Shown: one piece after another, positions 22,574 to 27,940 of the stretch
Position numbering within the stretch: the first letter of the stretch is position 1
How the letters are laid out: every line of letters starts with the position of its first letter
Source: a virus
IMG/VR virus record: IMGVR_UViG_3300028925_009268
Coordinates: 1-29,985 of that record
Length of the DNA: 29,985 nucleotides
Reading direction: 5' to 3' (one strand)
The notes under the pieces: generated by a model
Database searches by the model: none
What the model was told of the DNA's origin: nothing
What the model saw: the letters and a program-made list of their open reading frames with translations, nothing else
Translations under genes and position numbers: made by a program

Positions 22574-23189
22574 GTCTATCTCCTTTGACCCATTCTGCTT
22601 TAAACCCTCTCCAGCCGCGTAGAATGCATTCTGAGAGCGTTTCCTCTAGTGACCAGCCCGCTAGTACCGCCTGCTTTCTAATCGCCGTTAGAGCGGTTTC
22701 TGTGAGGTTTGCCTTCAATCGCTTTCGATGGGCTAAATAATCAGACCAAACTTGTTCGGATACACTCTCAGGGCGCGCAAGCGCCTTTGTCTTTGTTTGG
22801 TTATTGGTTATTGGTTTATGGTTATTGGTTGCCTTTCCAGTGGGTTCCGACTGGGTTCCGGCTGGTAACCCGCTGGGTTTTTTTGGCCTACCTCCAAGCT
22901 TGCCATTTTTGCGGTTTCTATCAGCTAAAACGTGATATTTCTCGATCTCTTCATCGCACCGCTCGTGATGCCAGCCATCATCTGCAAGGGTGAAGAAATC
23001 ATCTAATACCGCGCTAACCACTTCGATACCGACTCGCAACCTTCTGGCAACCCGCTGGGTATCCACTGGGATAGGCTGTTCGGTGTCGTAGTACATATCT
23101 ATCAGACGGCGGTAGGCAAGGTCTTCTGCATTACTTAGGTGTGCAGTCGATGACCTATAATCGCCAATATGAAATGAGTAGTAATGCAT
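22362..23189 (-). CDS. O-like replication initiator (DUF1376 protein)
   Basis: 275 aa. The N-terminus (MHYYSFHIGDYRSSTAHLSN, then EDLAYRRLIDMYYDTEQPIP and ARRLRV) is the DUF1376 domain, residues 1-85, of phage replication initiators. A linker with NNHKPITNNQ and Gly/Pro-rich repeats follows, then a second helical domain about residues 138-200 (VWSDYLAHRKRLKANLTETA and GWRGFKAEW), and a tail RFRQRLAEQEG, LRPQVGE. The linker DNA holds direct repeats and may contain the origin, as in lambda O. The C-terminal 70 codons are shared with the P-like gene in another frame. The start overlaps the previous stop. Confidence 0.85.
   Translation of the reverse strand: MHYYSFHIGDYRSSTAHLSNAEDLAYRRLIDMYYDTEQPIPVDTQRVARRLRVGIEVVSAVLDDFFTLADDGWHHERCDEEIEKYHVLADRNRKNGKLGGRPKKPSGLPAGTQSEPTGKATNNHKPITNNQTKTKALARPESVSEQVWSDYLAHRKRLKANLTETALTAIRKQAVLAGWSLEETLSECILRGWRGFKAEWVKGDRHGHQRNGEKPRSPADRFRQRLAEQEGDGKAMAGDAGNLRPQVGEQFRVGANGELGEIIEGDFTTANSKGA
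22799..22880. repeat. Iteron-like tandem repeats inside the O-like gene (origin candidate)
   Basis: Positions 22799-22830 hold about 4.5 tandem copies of the heptamer GGTTATT (one copy reads GGTTTAT), giving three overlapping copies of GGTTATTGGTT at 22799, 22806 and 22820. Positions 22841-22873 hold three 11-bp units starting TGG (TGGGTTCCGAC, TGGGTTCCGGC, TGGTAACCCGC). The 7- and 11-bp periods do not follow the codon period, so protein-level repetition does not explain them. A related 19-nt stretch (17 matches) recurs at 23044-23062 in a different reading frame. In lambda the origin iterons also lie inside gene O. Confidence 0.5.
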
Positions 23190-23395
23190 CAGATTAGCCT
23201 ATATTCGGCGTATTGCTTGCCGTTCCGTTTAATTGTTTTGGTGATTATGTTGTAGCCTTCTTGTCGCAGCTCACCAATCCGAGCAGCCAACCTAAAACAG
23301 CCCCACCGCTCTAGTGCGTCAATTGCTGTTATGCCTTCTCCAGCCTCAAGCGCGTTGACTATTTCTTCTGTCTGTGTAAATTCTCTAGTTCGCAT
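23189..23395 (-). CDS. Winged-helix / HTH protein
   Basis: 68 aa. NALEAGEGITAIDALERWGC (14-33) then FRLAARIGELRQEGYNIITK (34-53) forms a helix-turn-helix in which C-F-R-L-A-A-R-I-x-E-L-R is the recognition helix, and KRNGKQYAEYRLI is the wing. This short protein is common upstream of replication genes in proteobacterial phages and is annotated there as an HTH domain protein of unknown role. Its stop overlaps the ATG of the O-like gene. It may regulate the operon or bind the origin. Confidence 0.85.
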   Translation of the reverse strand: MRTREFTQTEEIVNALEAGEGITAIDALERWGCFRLAARIGELRQEGYNIITKTIKRNGKQYAEYRLI

Positions 23396-23424
23396 TTTTT
23401 CTCCTTTGGCCTATGGCCTGCATA

Positions 23425-23440
23425 GGGGGCTTTCGCCCCC
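23425..23440 (-). terminator. GAAA-loop hairpin between early genes
   Basis: In the leftward RNA this is GGGGGC GAAA GCCCCC: a perfect 6-bp stem with a GNRA tetraloop, which forms as GAAA only in this strand. It lies 12 nt after the stop of the 126-aa gene (23453) and 30 nt before the HTH gene. There is no U-run, so it may be a processing or attenuation site rather than a full terminator. The downstream sequence GGCCATAGGCC is a second small dyad. Confidence 0.6.
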
Positions 23441-23452
23441 GTTTGTTGTGAA

Positions 23453-23833
23453 TTAAAAATGTGGATCTTCGTGCTTAACGCGTACGCCTATTGTTAGGCC
23501 GTATGTGCAATCTAGCTTGATCCATCGCTTGGTCTCGCTGTTGTAGGTAACTGCCTGCTGGCAGGGATATTGCTCACCATTATGGACATTGATGTATGTG
23601 ATGCGAAAAGTCCACTGACGGCCATTTTGATCAAGCTCGTAATCGTACTTTTGCTCGCCGTAGTAATCATGGCCTTCAGATGGTGTTGCCTTATCTTGTG
23701 TCACCACAATGTACTTTGACTTGCCTACGTTGAATATGCGAGTGATTGTGCCAGCGTAGCGGTCAGACCACCCACTAACTGTCGCTGCTGCGCCTAACTC
23801 GATTGCTGCTTCGTTTTTAATGCTAATGTACAT
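23453..23833 (-). CDS. Conserved phage hypothetical protein
   Basis: 126 aa, beta-rich and Tyr-rich. ELGAAATVSGWSDRYAGTIT (12-31) and GKSKYIVVTQDKAT (37-50) suggest a small SH3-like barrel; the middle has a Y-x-Y-x-x-D-x-N-G-R-Q-W strand. I recognise the general type in phage early regions but cannot name a family. It is the first gene after the promoter at 23873-23902 and its start is preceded by the conserved leader at 23839-23856, whose GGAGG is the Shine-Dalgarno. Confidence 0.6.
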   Translation of the reverse strand: MYISIKNEAAIELGAAATVSGWSDRYAGTITRIFNVGKSKYIVVTQDKATPSEGHDYYGEQKYDYELDQNGRQWTFRITYINVHNGEQYPCQQAVTYNSETKRWIKLDCTYGLTIGVRVKHEDPHF

Positions 23834-23838
23834 AATTG

Positions 23839-23856
23839 TTGCCCTCCGGGGCTGCT
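23839..23856 (-). promoter_or_regulatory. 18-nt leader with Shine-Dalgarno in a hairpin (left copy)
   Basis: In the leftward mRNA the sequence AGCAGCCCCGGAGGGCAA ends 5 nt before the ATG at 23833. GCCC-CGGA-GGGC can fold as a 4-bp stem with a CGGA loop that covers part of the GGAGG Shine-Dalgarno. The same 18 nt occur, identical, before the first gene of the rightward operon at 24782-24799. The promoter at 23873-23902 should start the mRNA about 10 nt upstream of this element. Confidence 0.6.
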
Positions 23857-23872
23857 TTGTTGGTGTATTTGT

Positions 23873-23902
23873 ATTAGATCACAACATATTGTGTAGTGTA
23901 AA
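23873..23902 (-). promoter_or_regulatory. Leftward early promoter with internal operator-like dyad
   Basis: On the minus strand: -35 TTTACA (23902-23897), an 18-nt spacer, -10 TCTAAT (23878-23873); each hexamer matches five of six consensus positions. The spacer contains CACAATATGTTGTG (23893-23880), arms CACAA/TTGTG with a 4-nt gap, placed where a repressor would block polymerase. The start point would be near 23866. It should drive the 126-aa gene and the replication operon. Assignment is by eye. Confidence 0.6.
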
Positions 23903-23926
23903 CACCTTTTGACAAAAAAATGTAAA

Positions 23927-24292
23927 TTACTTTTCGCATGGAAACTCGACAGAAATACCAAACTTGCTGGCGGTGTGCCTGTTGATAGTGTCGTATATCT
24001 GTGTGACCTCTTCCCTAGTCAATTGGGTAGTGGACTCTTTTTGCGTCTTAGCTTTCATGATTGGTCGCCATATATGCTCCCGCACAGTGTCTTTGCCCCA
24101 AGGTATGTCTACATCTTCACGCAGCACTGCGCGCATATCCATTCCAGCATCGTTAAAAGCTTCGGCCAAAAGCTCGCAGTATTTTTGCAGGGCGTTGTTT
24201 TGCTTGTTAGTGCGTTTGGCAACTGAGCCATTTGTCTGAAGGTAGTGAAGGGCTTCTAATGCATCAGCCAGTTTTTCGGAAGGGGTCGCCAT
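23927..24292 (-). CDS. Conserved phage protein of unknown function
   Basis: 121 aa. It contains RTNKQNNALQKYCELLAEAF (27-46), then DMRAVLREDVDIPWGKDTVR (52-71) and EHIWRPIMKA (72-81), followed by KESTTQLTREEVTQIYDTIN (85-104) and FGISVEFP near the end. This order recurs in phages next to replication or recombination genes and I recognise it as a conserved type without a firm function. Start has GGGAGA upstream. Mostly helical, probably cytoplasmic; recombination or replication support is a guess from context. Confidence 0.65.
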   Translation of the reverse strand: MATPSEKLADALEALHYLQTNGSVAKRTNKQNNALQKYCELLAEAFNDAGMDMRAVLREDVDIPWGKDTVREHIWRPIMKAKTQKESTTQLTREEVTQIYDTINRHTASKFGISVEFPCEK

Positions 24293-24297
24293 AATGG

Positions 24298-24480
24298 TTA
24301 TTCTCCCTTATTGTGCGTATCTGTTATTCGCTTATTGTGTTGCACCACTATTCGCTTAGTGCGCTGTTTTGTGCTTCGCACCTTAACTGCCACATTTTCT
24401 TCTTCTTTGTAGCAAGCTTTTAAATACCATATAGCAGTCAAATAACTTTTTTCGTTGTTTATTAACCATTCCTTTTTCAT
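24298..24480 (-). CDS. Small basic protein with an 8-residue repeat
   Basis: 60 aa. The N-terminal half has a short hydrophobic stretch (YLTAIWYLKACY, 13-24). The C-terminal half is strongly basic (KVRSTKQRTKRIVVQHNKRI, 33-52) and includes a repeating K-R-I-x-x-x-H-N unit (residues 42-49 and 50-57), mirrored as a 24-nt tandem repeat in the DNA (starts at 24307, 24331 and 24355). The start overlaps the stop of the HTH regulator (ATGA). Nucleic-acid binding is likely from the charge. No family recognised. Confidence 0.55.
   Translation of the reverse strand: MKKEWLINNEKSYLTAIWYLKACYKEEENVAVKVRSTKQRTKRIVVQHNKRITDTHNKGE
24307..24363. repeat. Three tandem 24-bp repeats, CTTATTGTG-type
   Basis: CTTATTGTG occurs at 24307-24315 and 24331-24339, and CTTAGTGCG at 24355-24363, spaced exactly 24 bp. 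The preceding TATTCG is also shared before the second and third copies (24325 and 24349). The period equals eight codons, so it also gives a repeating octapeptide in the gene on the minus strand. Whether it is selected as DNA (operator-like) or as protein cannot be told. Confidence 0.6.
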
Positions 24481-24680
24481 TTTTTTACATACTCCTTTGT
24501 AACTATCAACTTATAGCCGTAGTGCTCCAGTATCTTATTGCTGACCTTCCTGCGGCCTGCAAACATATCGCTGAGATAGTTGCTGTGGTGCAGATCAAAG
24601 AAGTCCTGGGCTTGCCGCATAGTGGGGAAGTCCCGGCGTACCCAGCTCTTTAGTTGTGGCAAAAAATCCTGCTCTAACAT
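24477..24680 (-). CDS. Cro/CI-like small HTH regulator
   Basis: 67 aa from MLEQDFLPQLKSWVRRDFPT. This ATG has AAGGAG 6 nt upstream; a start 2 codons earlier is possible. MRQAQDFFDLHHSNYLSDMF followed by AGRRKVSNKILEHYGYKL (21-58) is a helix-turn-helix of the lambda-repressor type (Q-x-x-x-D-F-F-D-x-x-x-x-x-Y-L-S-D-x-x-x-G-R-R). It is the first gene on the left of the divergent promoter region 24681-24803, where Cro-like regulators usually lie. It probably controls the leftward/rightward switch. No separate CI-size repressor was seen. Confidence 0.78.
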   Translation of the reverse strand: MLEQDFLPQLKSWVRRDFPTMRQAQDFFDLHHSNYLSDMFAGRRKVSNKILEHYGYKLIVTKEYVKK

Positions 24681-24781
24681 TGTCATCTCCTTGGTTTGTG
24701 TGGCTGTAGTATGCAACAAAAAGAAAGTTAAAAAAAGAGTGTACTTTTGTAAATAGTATCTTTTATAATGTTATCTCCAAC
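24681..24781. promoter_or_regulatory. Divergent promoter region
   Basis: Rightward: a perfect -10 TATAAT at 24764-24769, with a poor -35 (TGTACT at 24740-24745, spacer 18). Leftward: TTGGAG (24780-24775), spacer 16, TACTAT (24758-24753), weaker. A dyad TACT-N9-AGTA at 24742-24758 overlaps both. The start of the rightward mRNA would be near 24776, just before the conserved leader. The region is AT-rich and has no gene. Rightward promoter is well supported; leftward one is uncertain. Confidence 0.55.
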
Positions 24782-24799
24782 AGCAGCCCCGGAGGGCAA
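24782..24799 (+). promoter_or_regulatory. 18-nt leader with Shine-Dalgarno in a hairpin (right copy)
   Basis: AGCAGCCCCGGAGGGCAA, identical to the leader at 23839-23856 but on the plus strand, 4 nt before the ATG at 24804. GCCC/GGGC can pair around a CGGA loop and cover GGAGG. A predicted start near 24776 puts it at the very 5' end of the mRNA, as in the left copy. Confidence 0.6.
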
Positions 24800-24803
24800 T
24801 AAG

Positions 24804-24926
24804 ATGAAAAAAGCAGCAACCGCAACAACTCTCAGCGCAGCAATCGCGCAGCTTCCAGCAAACGCAAGGCCATTAAGTGCTATCCGCAAGGGTGGCGTTT
24901 GGACTGTTACTGTGGAGGCTAAATAA
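24804..24926 (+). CDS. 40-aa hypothetical protein
   Basis: Read directly: MKKAATATTLSAAIAQLPAN then ARPLSAIRKGGVWTVTVEAK, with GGAGG as Shine-Dalgarno in the conserved leader. Its stop overlaps the next ATG (TAATG). It is the first gene of the rightward recombination operon. The N-terminal Lys-Lys and Ala-rich stretch looks like a weak signal but lacks a strong hydrophobic core, so it is probably cytoplasmic. No family recognised. Confidence 0.6.
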   Translation: MKKAATATTLSAAIAQLPANARPLSAIRKGGVWTVTVEAK

Positions 24927-25261
24927 TGACTATTTGCAGAGTATCTAACGACATTCGCGACCACCTCGACAGCTTAGAAAAATCACAAGCCGAGTGGGAG
25001 CTTGATCGCCCTTACCGAGAGGAGCGCATAATTGATCGCAGAGATGAGCTGATCAGTACAGCACATAACGAAAGCGACTACGAAATCATGCTAGATGCAA
25101 ACGTAGTTGCCGCGCTAAAGGAACTGCTCGACACTCCATACAAAAACCCAAACGAATTGACTGTGAGAGAGTGCGACCGAGTAGCGCATGAAGCAATGCA
25201 GCTAATAAAAGCTGTTCAGCAAAAGTGTGAAGAAATAGCAAGATGGGAGGAGGCAAACTAA
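24926..25261 (+). CDS. Helical hypothetical protein
   Basis: 111 aa, strongly charged and helical (DIRDHLDSLEKSQAEWELDR at 9-28, and VAALKELLDTPYKNPNELTV at 61-80). It starts in a TAATG overlap with the 40-aa gene and ends in a TAATG overlap with the next. It is part of the recombination operon upstream of erf. No catalytic motif; a coiled-coil partner role is possible. No family recognised. Confidence 0.65.
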   Translation: MTICRVSNDIRDHLDSLEKSQAEWELDRPYREERIIDRRDELISTAHNESDYEIMLDANVVAALKELLDTPYKNPNELTVRECDRVAHEAMQLIKAVQQKCEEIARWEEAN

Positions 25262-25398
25262 TGAACTTTTCATATTACGAGGGTGTGATGGACTGTGCTG
25301 AGGGCTTACCGCCTTCGGTGGGTCGTGATGAAGATTACTACAACGGATATGGCGATGAATACGCCTACAACATAGACAAACCGGAGAGTGAACAATGA
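25261..25398 (+). CDS. Small acidic Tyr-rich protein
   Basis: 45 aa, read directly: MNFSYYEGVMDCAEGLPPSV then GRDEDYYNGYGDEYAYNIDK and PESEQ. Very acidic and rich in Tyr. It starts in a TAATG overlap and ends in an ATGA overlap with erf, so it is inside the coupled operon. Acidic small phage proteins can act as DNA mimics, but nothing here proves that. No family recognised. Confidence 0.6.
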   Translation: MNFSYYEGVMDCAEGLPPSVGRDEDYYNGYGDEYAYNIDKPESEQ

Positions 25399-25958
25399 AC
25401 AGCAGCACTAAAATAGAATCATTAGCAGCAGCACTGTGCAAGGCGCAGAGCGAGATGGGCGGGGCAGTTAAGGATAGCGCCAACCCATTTTTCAAGTCTA
25501 AATACGCCGACCTTACATCTGTAATTAAGGCAATTAAGCAGCCCTTTGCAGATAACGGCCTTAGCTACACTCAATTCCCCGTCTCAAGCGAGCATGGTGT
25601 TGGCGTACTTACCCGGCTAATGCATAGCAGCGGTGAATATATCGAGCATGAGTATATTTTGCCGCTAGTCAAAAAAGACCCGCAAGCTGCTGGCTCTGCA
25701 ATAACGTACGCTCGCCGGTACGCTTTGCAAGCAATGGCTGGAATACCTACGGCAGACGATGACGCGGAATCTGCAATGCTGAGAGGCGACAAGCCAGAGC
25801 CACTATCAGAAGACACAGTGATTGAAGTAGCCGCCCTGATAGATAAGACGGGCACTGATAAGGCCAAGGTCTTGCAGGCTTACAAGGTTCAGCGCATAGA
25901 GGACTTAACTGCCGACAATGCTAAACACTTGATCGGTGTGTTGAGTAAACGCCTGTGA
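25395..25958 (+). CDS. erf: ERF-family single-strand annealing protein
   Basis: 187 aa. NPFFKSKYADLTSVIKAIKQ (30-49) and the hallmark AGSAITYARRYALQAMAGIP (99-118), followed by a DDDAE run, are characteristic of the Erf family of recombinases, which anneal complementary single strands like lambda Beta. The C-terminus (about 140-187) is a helical tail. It lies immediately before a YqaJ-type exonuclease and SSB, the standard two-component recombination cassette for circularising or concatemerising phage DNA. The stop overlaps the next GTG (GTGA). Confidence 0.95.
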   Translation: MNSSTKIESLAAALCKAQSEMGGAVKDSANPFFKSKYADLTSVIKAIKQPFADNGLSYTQFPVSSEHGVGVLTRLMHSSGEYIEHEYILPLVKKDPQAAGSAITYARRYALQAMAGIPTADDDAESAMLRGDKPEPLSEDTVIEVAALIDKTGTDKAKVLQAYKVQRIEDLTADNAKHLIGVLSKRL

Positions 25959-26578
25959 TTATCCTTAACGATGAGCAAGGCTCTGAGGCGTGGCTGCGGT
26001 CGCGCCTTGGTAATATTTCGGCCAGCAGGGTAGATAGCATTTTAACGCCAACAGGCAAGCCATCTGCCCAAGCTGATAAATATATAAACGAACTAATTGC
26101 GCAGCGGCTATCTGGCGAATTGCCAGAGACTTATACTAACTCGCACATGGAGAGAGGCAATGAACTTGAACCTTCGGCTCGCGCTCTTTATGAGCTTGTT
26201 AATGATTGCACTGTGGATTTGGCTGGATTCTGCCTGCACCCCGACTTACCCGCCGGGTTTTCCCCTGACGGATTCGTTTCTACAGCGGGCGGCTTAGAGA
26301 TCAAATGTCCTGCGCCGCATACCCATGTCGAGAATTTAAGAAAGGGCAAGGCTCCGACTAAATACCTGCCTCAGATGCAGATGGCGCTCTGGATTAGCGG
26401 TCGAGAGTGGTGGGACTTTATGAGTTACCACCCAAAGATGGAGCCGCTTATTGTGCGAGTCGAGCGCGATGAAGAATACATTGAGAAATTACAACAGGAA
26501 GTAACTAAAGCAGCCAAGTTAATCGATAAGGAAGTCGAGCGGCTGGCATCAACTAAAGGTGATAAAGATGGGAACTAA
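25955..26578 (+). CDS. YqaJ-type recombination exonuclease
   Basis: 207 aa, GTG start overlapping erf. Motifs: GSEAWLRSRLGNISASR (9-25), HMERGNELEP (64-73), GFSPDGFV (101-108, Asp105), LEIKCP (114-119, Glu115 and Lys117) and YLPQMQMAL (137-145, Gln140). They form the D-(E)-x-K nuclease core of the lambda exonuclease/YqaJ family. It should digest double-stranded ends 5' to 3', making single strands for Erf. All core residues are present. Overlaps ssb by 11 nt. Confidence 0.95.
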   Translation: MIILNDEQGSEAWLRSRLGNISASRVDSILTPTGKPSAQADKYINELIAQRLSGELPETYTNSHMERGNELEPSARALYELVNDCTVDLAGFCLHPDLPAGFSPDGFVSTAGGLEIKCPAPHTHVENLRKGKAPTKYLPQMQMALWISGREWWDFMSYHPKMEPLIVRVERDEEYIEKLQQEVTKAAKLIDKEVERLASTKGDKDGN

Positions 26579-26939
26579 TACATTTCACGGCAGTGGGTTT
26601 ATCTGCAAAGACGCTGAGAGTGGCCATACTGCAAAAGGTACTGCTGTCTGCCGCATGACAGTCGCAGTCGATTCAGGCTTCGGGGAGTCAAAGAAAGCCA
26701 ATTTTGTTGAAGTCAGTTTATTCGGCAAACGCGCAGAAGGCGGGCTAGTACAGTATCTGCGAAAAGGCCAATTTATTATGTTTAGTGGTGAGCTTTCTCT
26801 TGACGAATGGGAGCATGAAGGCAAGAAATACAGCCGCCTAAAGGTGTTGGCAGACAAGATAGACCTGCCGCCTAAGCCTAAAGCAGAAAGCCAACCAGCT
26901 CAGTCTAATGGTTTTGACGACTCGGATATTCCGTTCTAG
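26568..26939 (+). CDS. ssb: Single-stranded DNA-binding protein
   Basis: 123 aa from MGTNTFHGSG, with AAGGTG upstream. OB-fold strands are visible (TAVCRMTVAVDSGFGES at 25-41, NFVEVSLFGKRAEGGLVQYL at 45-64, GQFIMFSGELSLDEWEHEGK at 67-86) and the C-terminus is the acidic tip DDSDIPF (117-123), the hallmark of bacterial-type SSBs that binds partner proteins. It protects single strands made by the exonuclease and supports replication. It overlaps the exonuclease and precedes a small membrane gene. Confidence 0.95.
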   Translation: MGTNTFHGSGFICKDAESGHTAKGTAVCRMTVAVDSGFGESKKANFVEVSLFGKRAEGGLVQYLRKGQFIMFSGELSLDEWEHEGKKYSRLKVLADKIDLPPKPKAESQPAQSNGFDDSDIPF

Positions 26940-26948
26940 GGGGCGATT

Positions 26949-27104
26949 ATGTTTGACAAATACCCGTGGTTAATCAGGGTAGTGGGGGTTGCGGCTTTGG
27001 TCGCTTCCCCTATCGCTCTGCCGATTTACCTGATTGCCGTCCACTTTGATTCTGTCAAAGAGTATTACGCGGACTGCATTAAAGCGATAAAAAATGACAC
27101 ATAG
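26949..27104 (+). CDS. 51-aa membrane protein
   Basis: Read directly: MFDKYPWLIRVVGVAALVAS then PIALPIYLIAVHFDSVKEYY and ADCIKAIKNDT. It has AGGGGGC upstream of the ATG. Residues 8-30 form one long hydrophobic span, so a single-pass or hairpin inner-membrane protein is likely, with a helical cytoplasmic or periplasmic tail. It ends the rightward operon, followed by the AT-rich repeat zone. No family recognised. Confidence 0.6.
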   Translation: MFDKYPWLIRVVGVAALVASPIALPIYLIAVHFDSVKEYYADCIKAIKNDT

Positions 27105-27226
27105 TGCACTTTTATGCGCCATAAAGTGTACAAATTAGGCACTTATATGCGCTAAAAAATGCGCCTTATTTATTGCTAATCAACATATATGTAGATATAT
27201 ATCAAATTTGTCTACATATATGTTTC
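27105..27226. repeat. AT-rich intergenic zone with direct and inverted repeats
   Basis: No gene. It holds a direct repeat of 14 bp with one change, GCACTTTTATGCGC (27106-27119) and GCACTTATATGCGC (27139-27152); an imperfect hairpin around CACTTTTATG/CATAAAGTG (27107-27128); and a perfect 14-bp inverted repeat, AACATATATGTAGA (27182-27195) and TCTACATATATGTT (27211-27224), 15 nt apart. Each arm contains the palindrome ACATATATGT. It separates convergent operons, so it may end transcription both ways or bind a protein. Confidence 0.8.
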
Positions 27227-27568
27227 CTAATAGCGCCAAGTGACCTCGATGCCGTCCCGGTTGTCTACATGGACGAACCCATTGCCGTAAGCGATACCAT
27301 TAAAGCCTAGCTCGTAGGCGTGTTTTTGTATCAGGTAGGCTTGATGGCCATTGTTGACCTTAATGTCGGCAGCGATACCCTCTGAGTGCGTCCCGCCTTG
27401 CTTTTTGGCCGCCTCTATGGGGTGGGTAATGTCTCTGTAGCCTGACGTAATAACGAACGGAAAACCGCATCGAGCGCGCAGCTCGTCTAGCATCAAAAGA
27501 AATTCAGGCTGCATCTCATTGCGGCCAGTGTGATGGCAGTCAAACTCAGATATATCAAAAAATCTCAC
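27227..27568 (-). CDS. Peptidase M15-type endolysin
   Basis: 113 aa. The zinc-ligand residues H61 (THSEGIAADI, 60-69), D68 and H100 (GNGFVHVDN) and the SGYRD motif (42-46) are those of M15A D-alanyl-D-alanine carboxypeptidase-type phage endolysins. It should cut cell-wall peptide cross-links. No signal peptide or wall-binding domain was seen; export through the holin is expected. It is the last gene of the late lysis cassette and its start overlaps the holin stop (ATGA). Confidence 0.9.
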   Translation of the reverse strand: MRFFDISEFDCHHTGRNEMQPEFLLMLDELRARCGFPFVITSGYRDITHPIEAAKKQGGTHSEGIAADIKVNNGHQAYLIQKHAYELGFNGIAYGNGFVHVDNRDGIEVTWRY

Positions 27569-27939
27569 TTGGCTACCCCTTTGGTTTTTTCGTAGCTGCG
27601 GAGGGAACCTAGCCCCAGCATACCCATAAGAATAGGCATCATAGTACCTGTATCAGCTTGAGGGATAGCCAAGCCAAAAACGGCAGCCAAAGGAGCGACA
27701 AGAAAATTGACCCCAAAGCCAGCAACACAAATCCAGCCAGTTGCGGGTCGCCAGCCCGATTGCCAGAAATTACCTCTGGCTTCGGCTTTGTTGACTTCAA
27801 TCTGCGCCATAGCGATTTCATGGGCTTGTTTCTCGGATAGGGTTGCTATTTCGTGTGCTAATTTGTCGCGTTGGTCTTTGTCGGTAATTACTTTATCCAG
27901 TAGCGTAGAAATAGGGTCAATCAGTGAAAGTAGATTCAT
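27565..27939 (-). CDS. Holin (GTA holin / 3TM type)
   Basis: 124 aa. N-terminal 57 residues are a charged helix (KDQRDKLAHEIATLSEKQAH); then WQSGWRPATGWICVAGFGVN (59-78) with a hydrophobic span to about 91, a second span at about 99-112, and GLGSLRSYEKTKG at the end. The W-R-P-x-x-G-W and G-L-G-x-L-R-x-Y-E-K motifs are diagnostic for this holin class from gene transfer agents and proteobacterial phages. It forms membrane holes to release the endolysin. It lies directly before the endolysin gene. Confidence 0.9.
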   Translation of the reverse strand: MNLLSLIDPISTLLDKVITDKDQRDKLAHEIATLSEKQAHEIAMAQIEVNKAEARGNFWQSGWRPATGWICVAGFGVNFLVAPLAAVFGLAIPQADTGTMMPILMGMLGLGSLRSYEKTKGVAK

Positions 27940-27940
27940 C

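Noticed and set aside
22799-22880. Short tandem repeats considered as a CRISPR array
   Set aside because: Units are 7 and 11 bp with no spacers, and they lie within a coding gene.
24728-24964. 78-aa leftward frame with a hydrophobic stretch
   Set aside because: It is antisense to the 40-aa gene with a clear Shine-Dalgarno, and it crosses the divergent promoter. Hydrophobic runs are expected opposite Ala-rich coding sequence.
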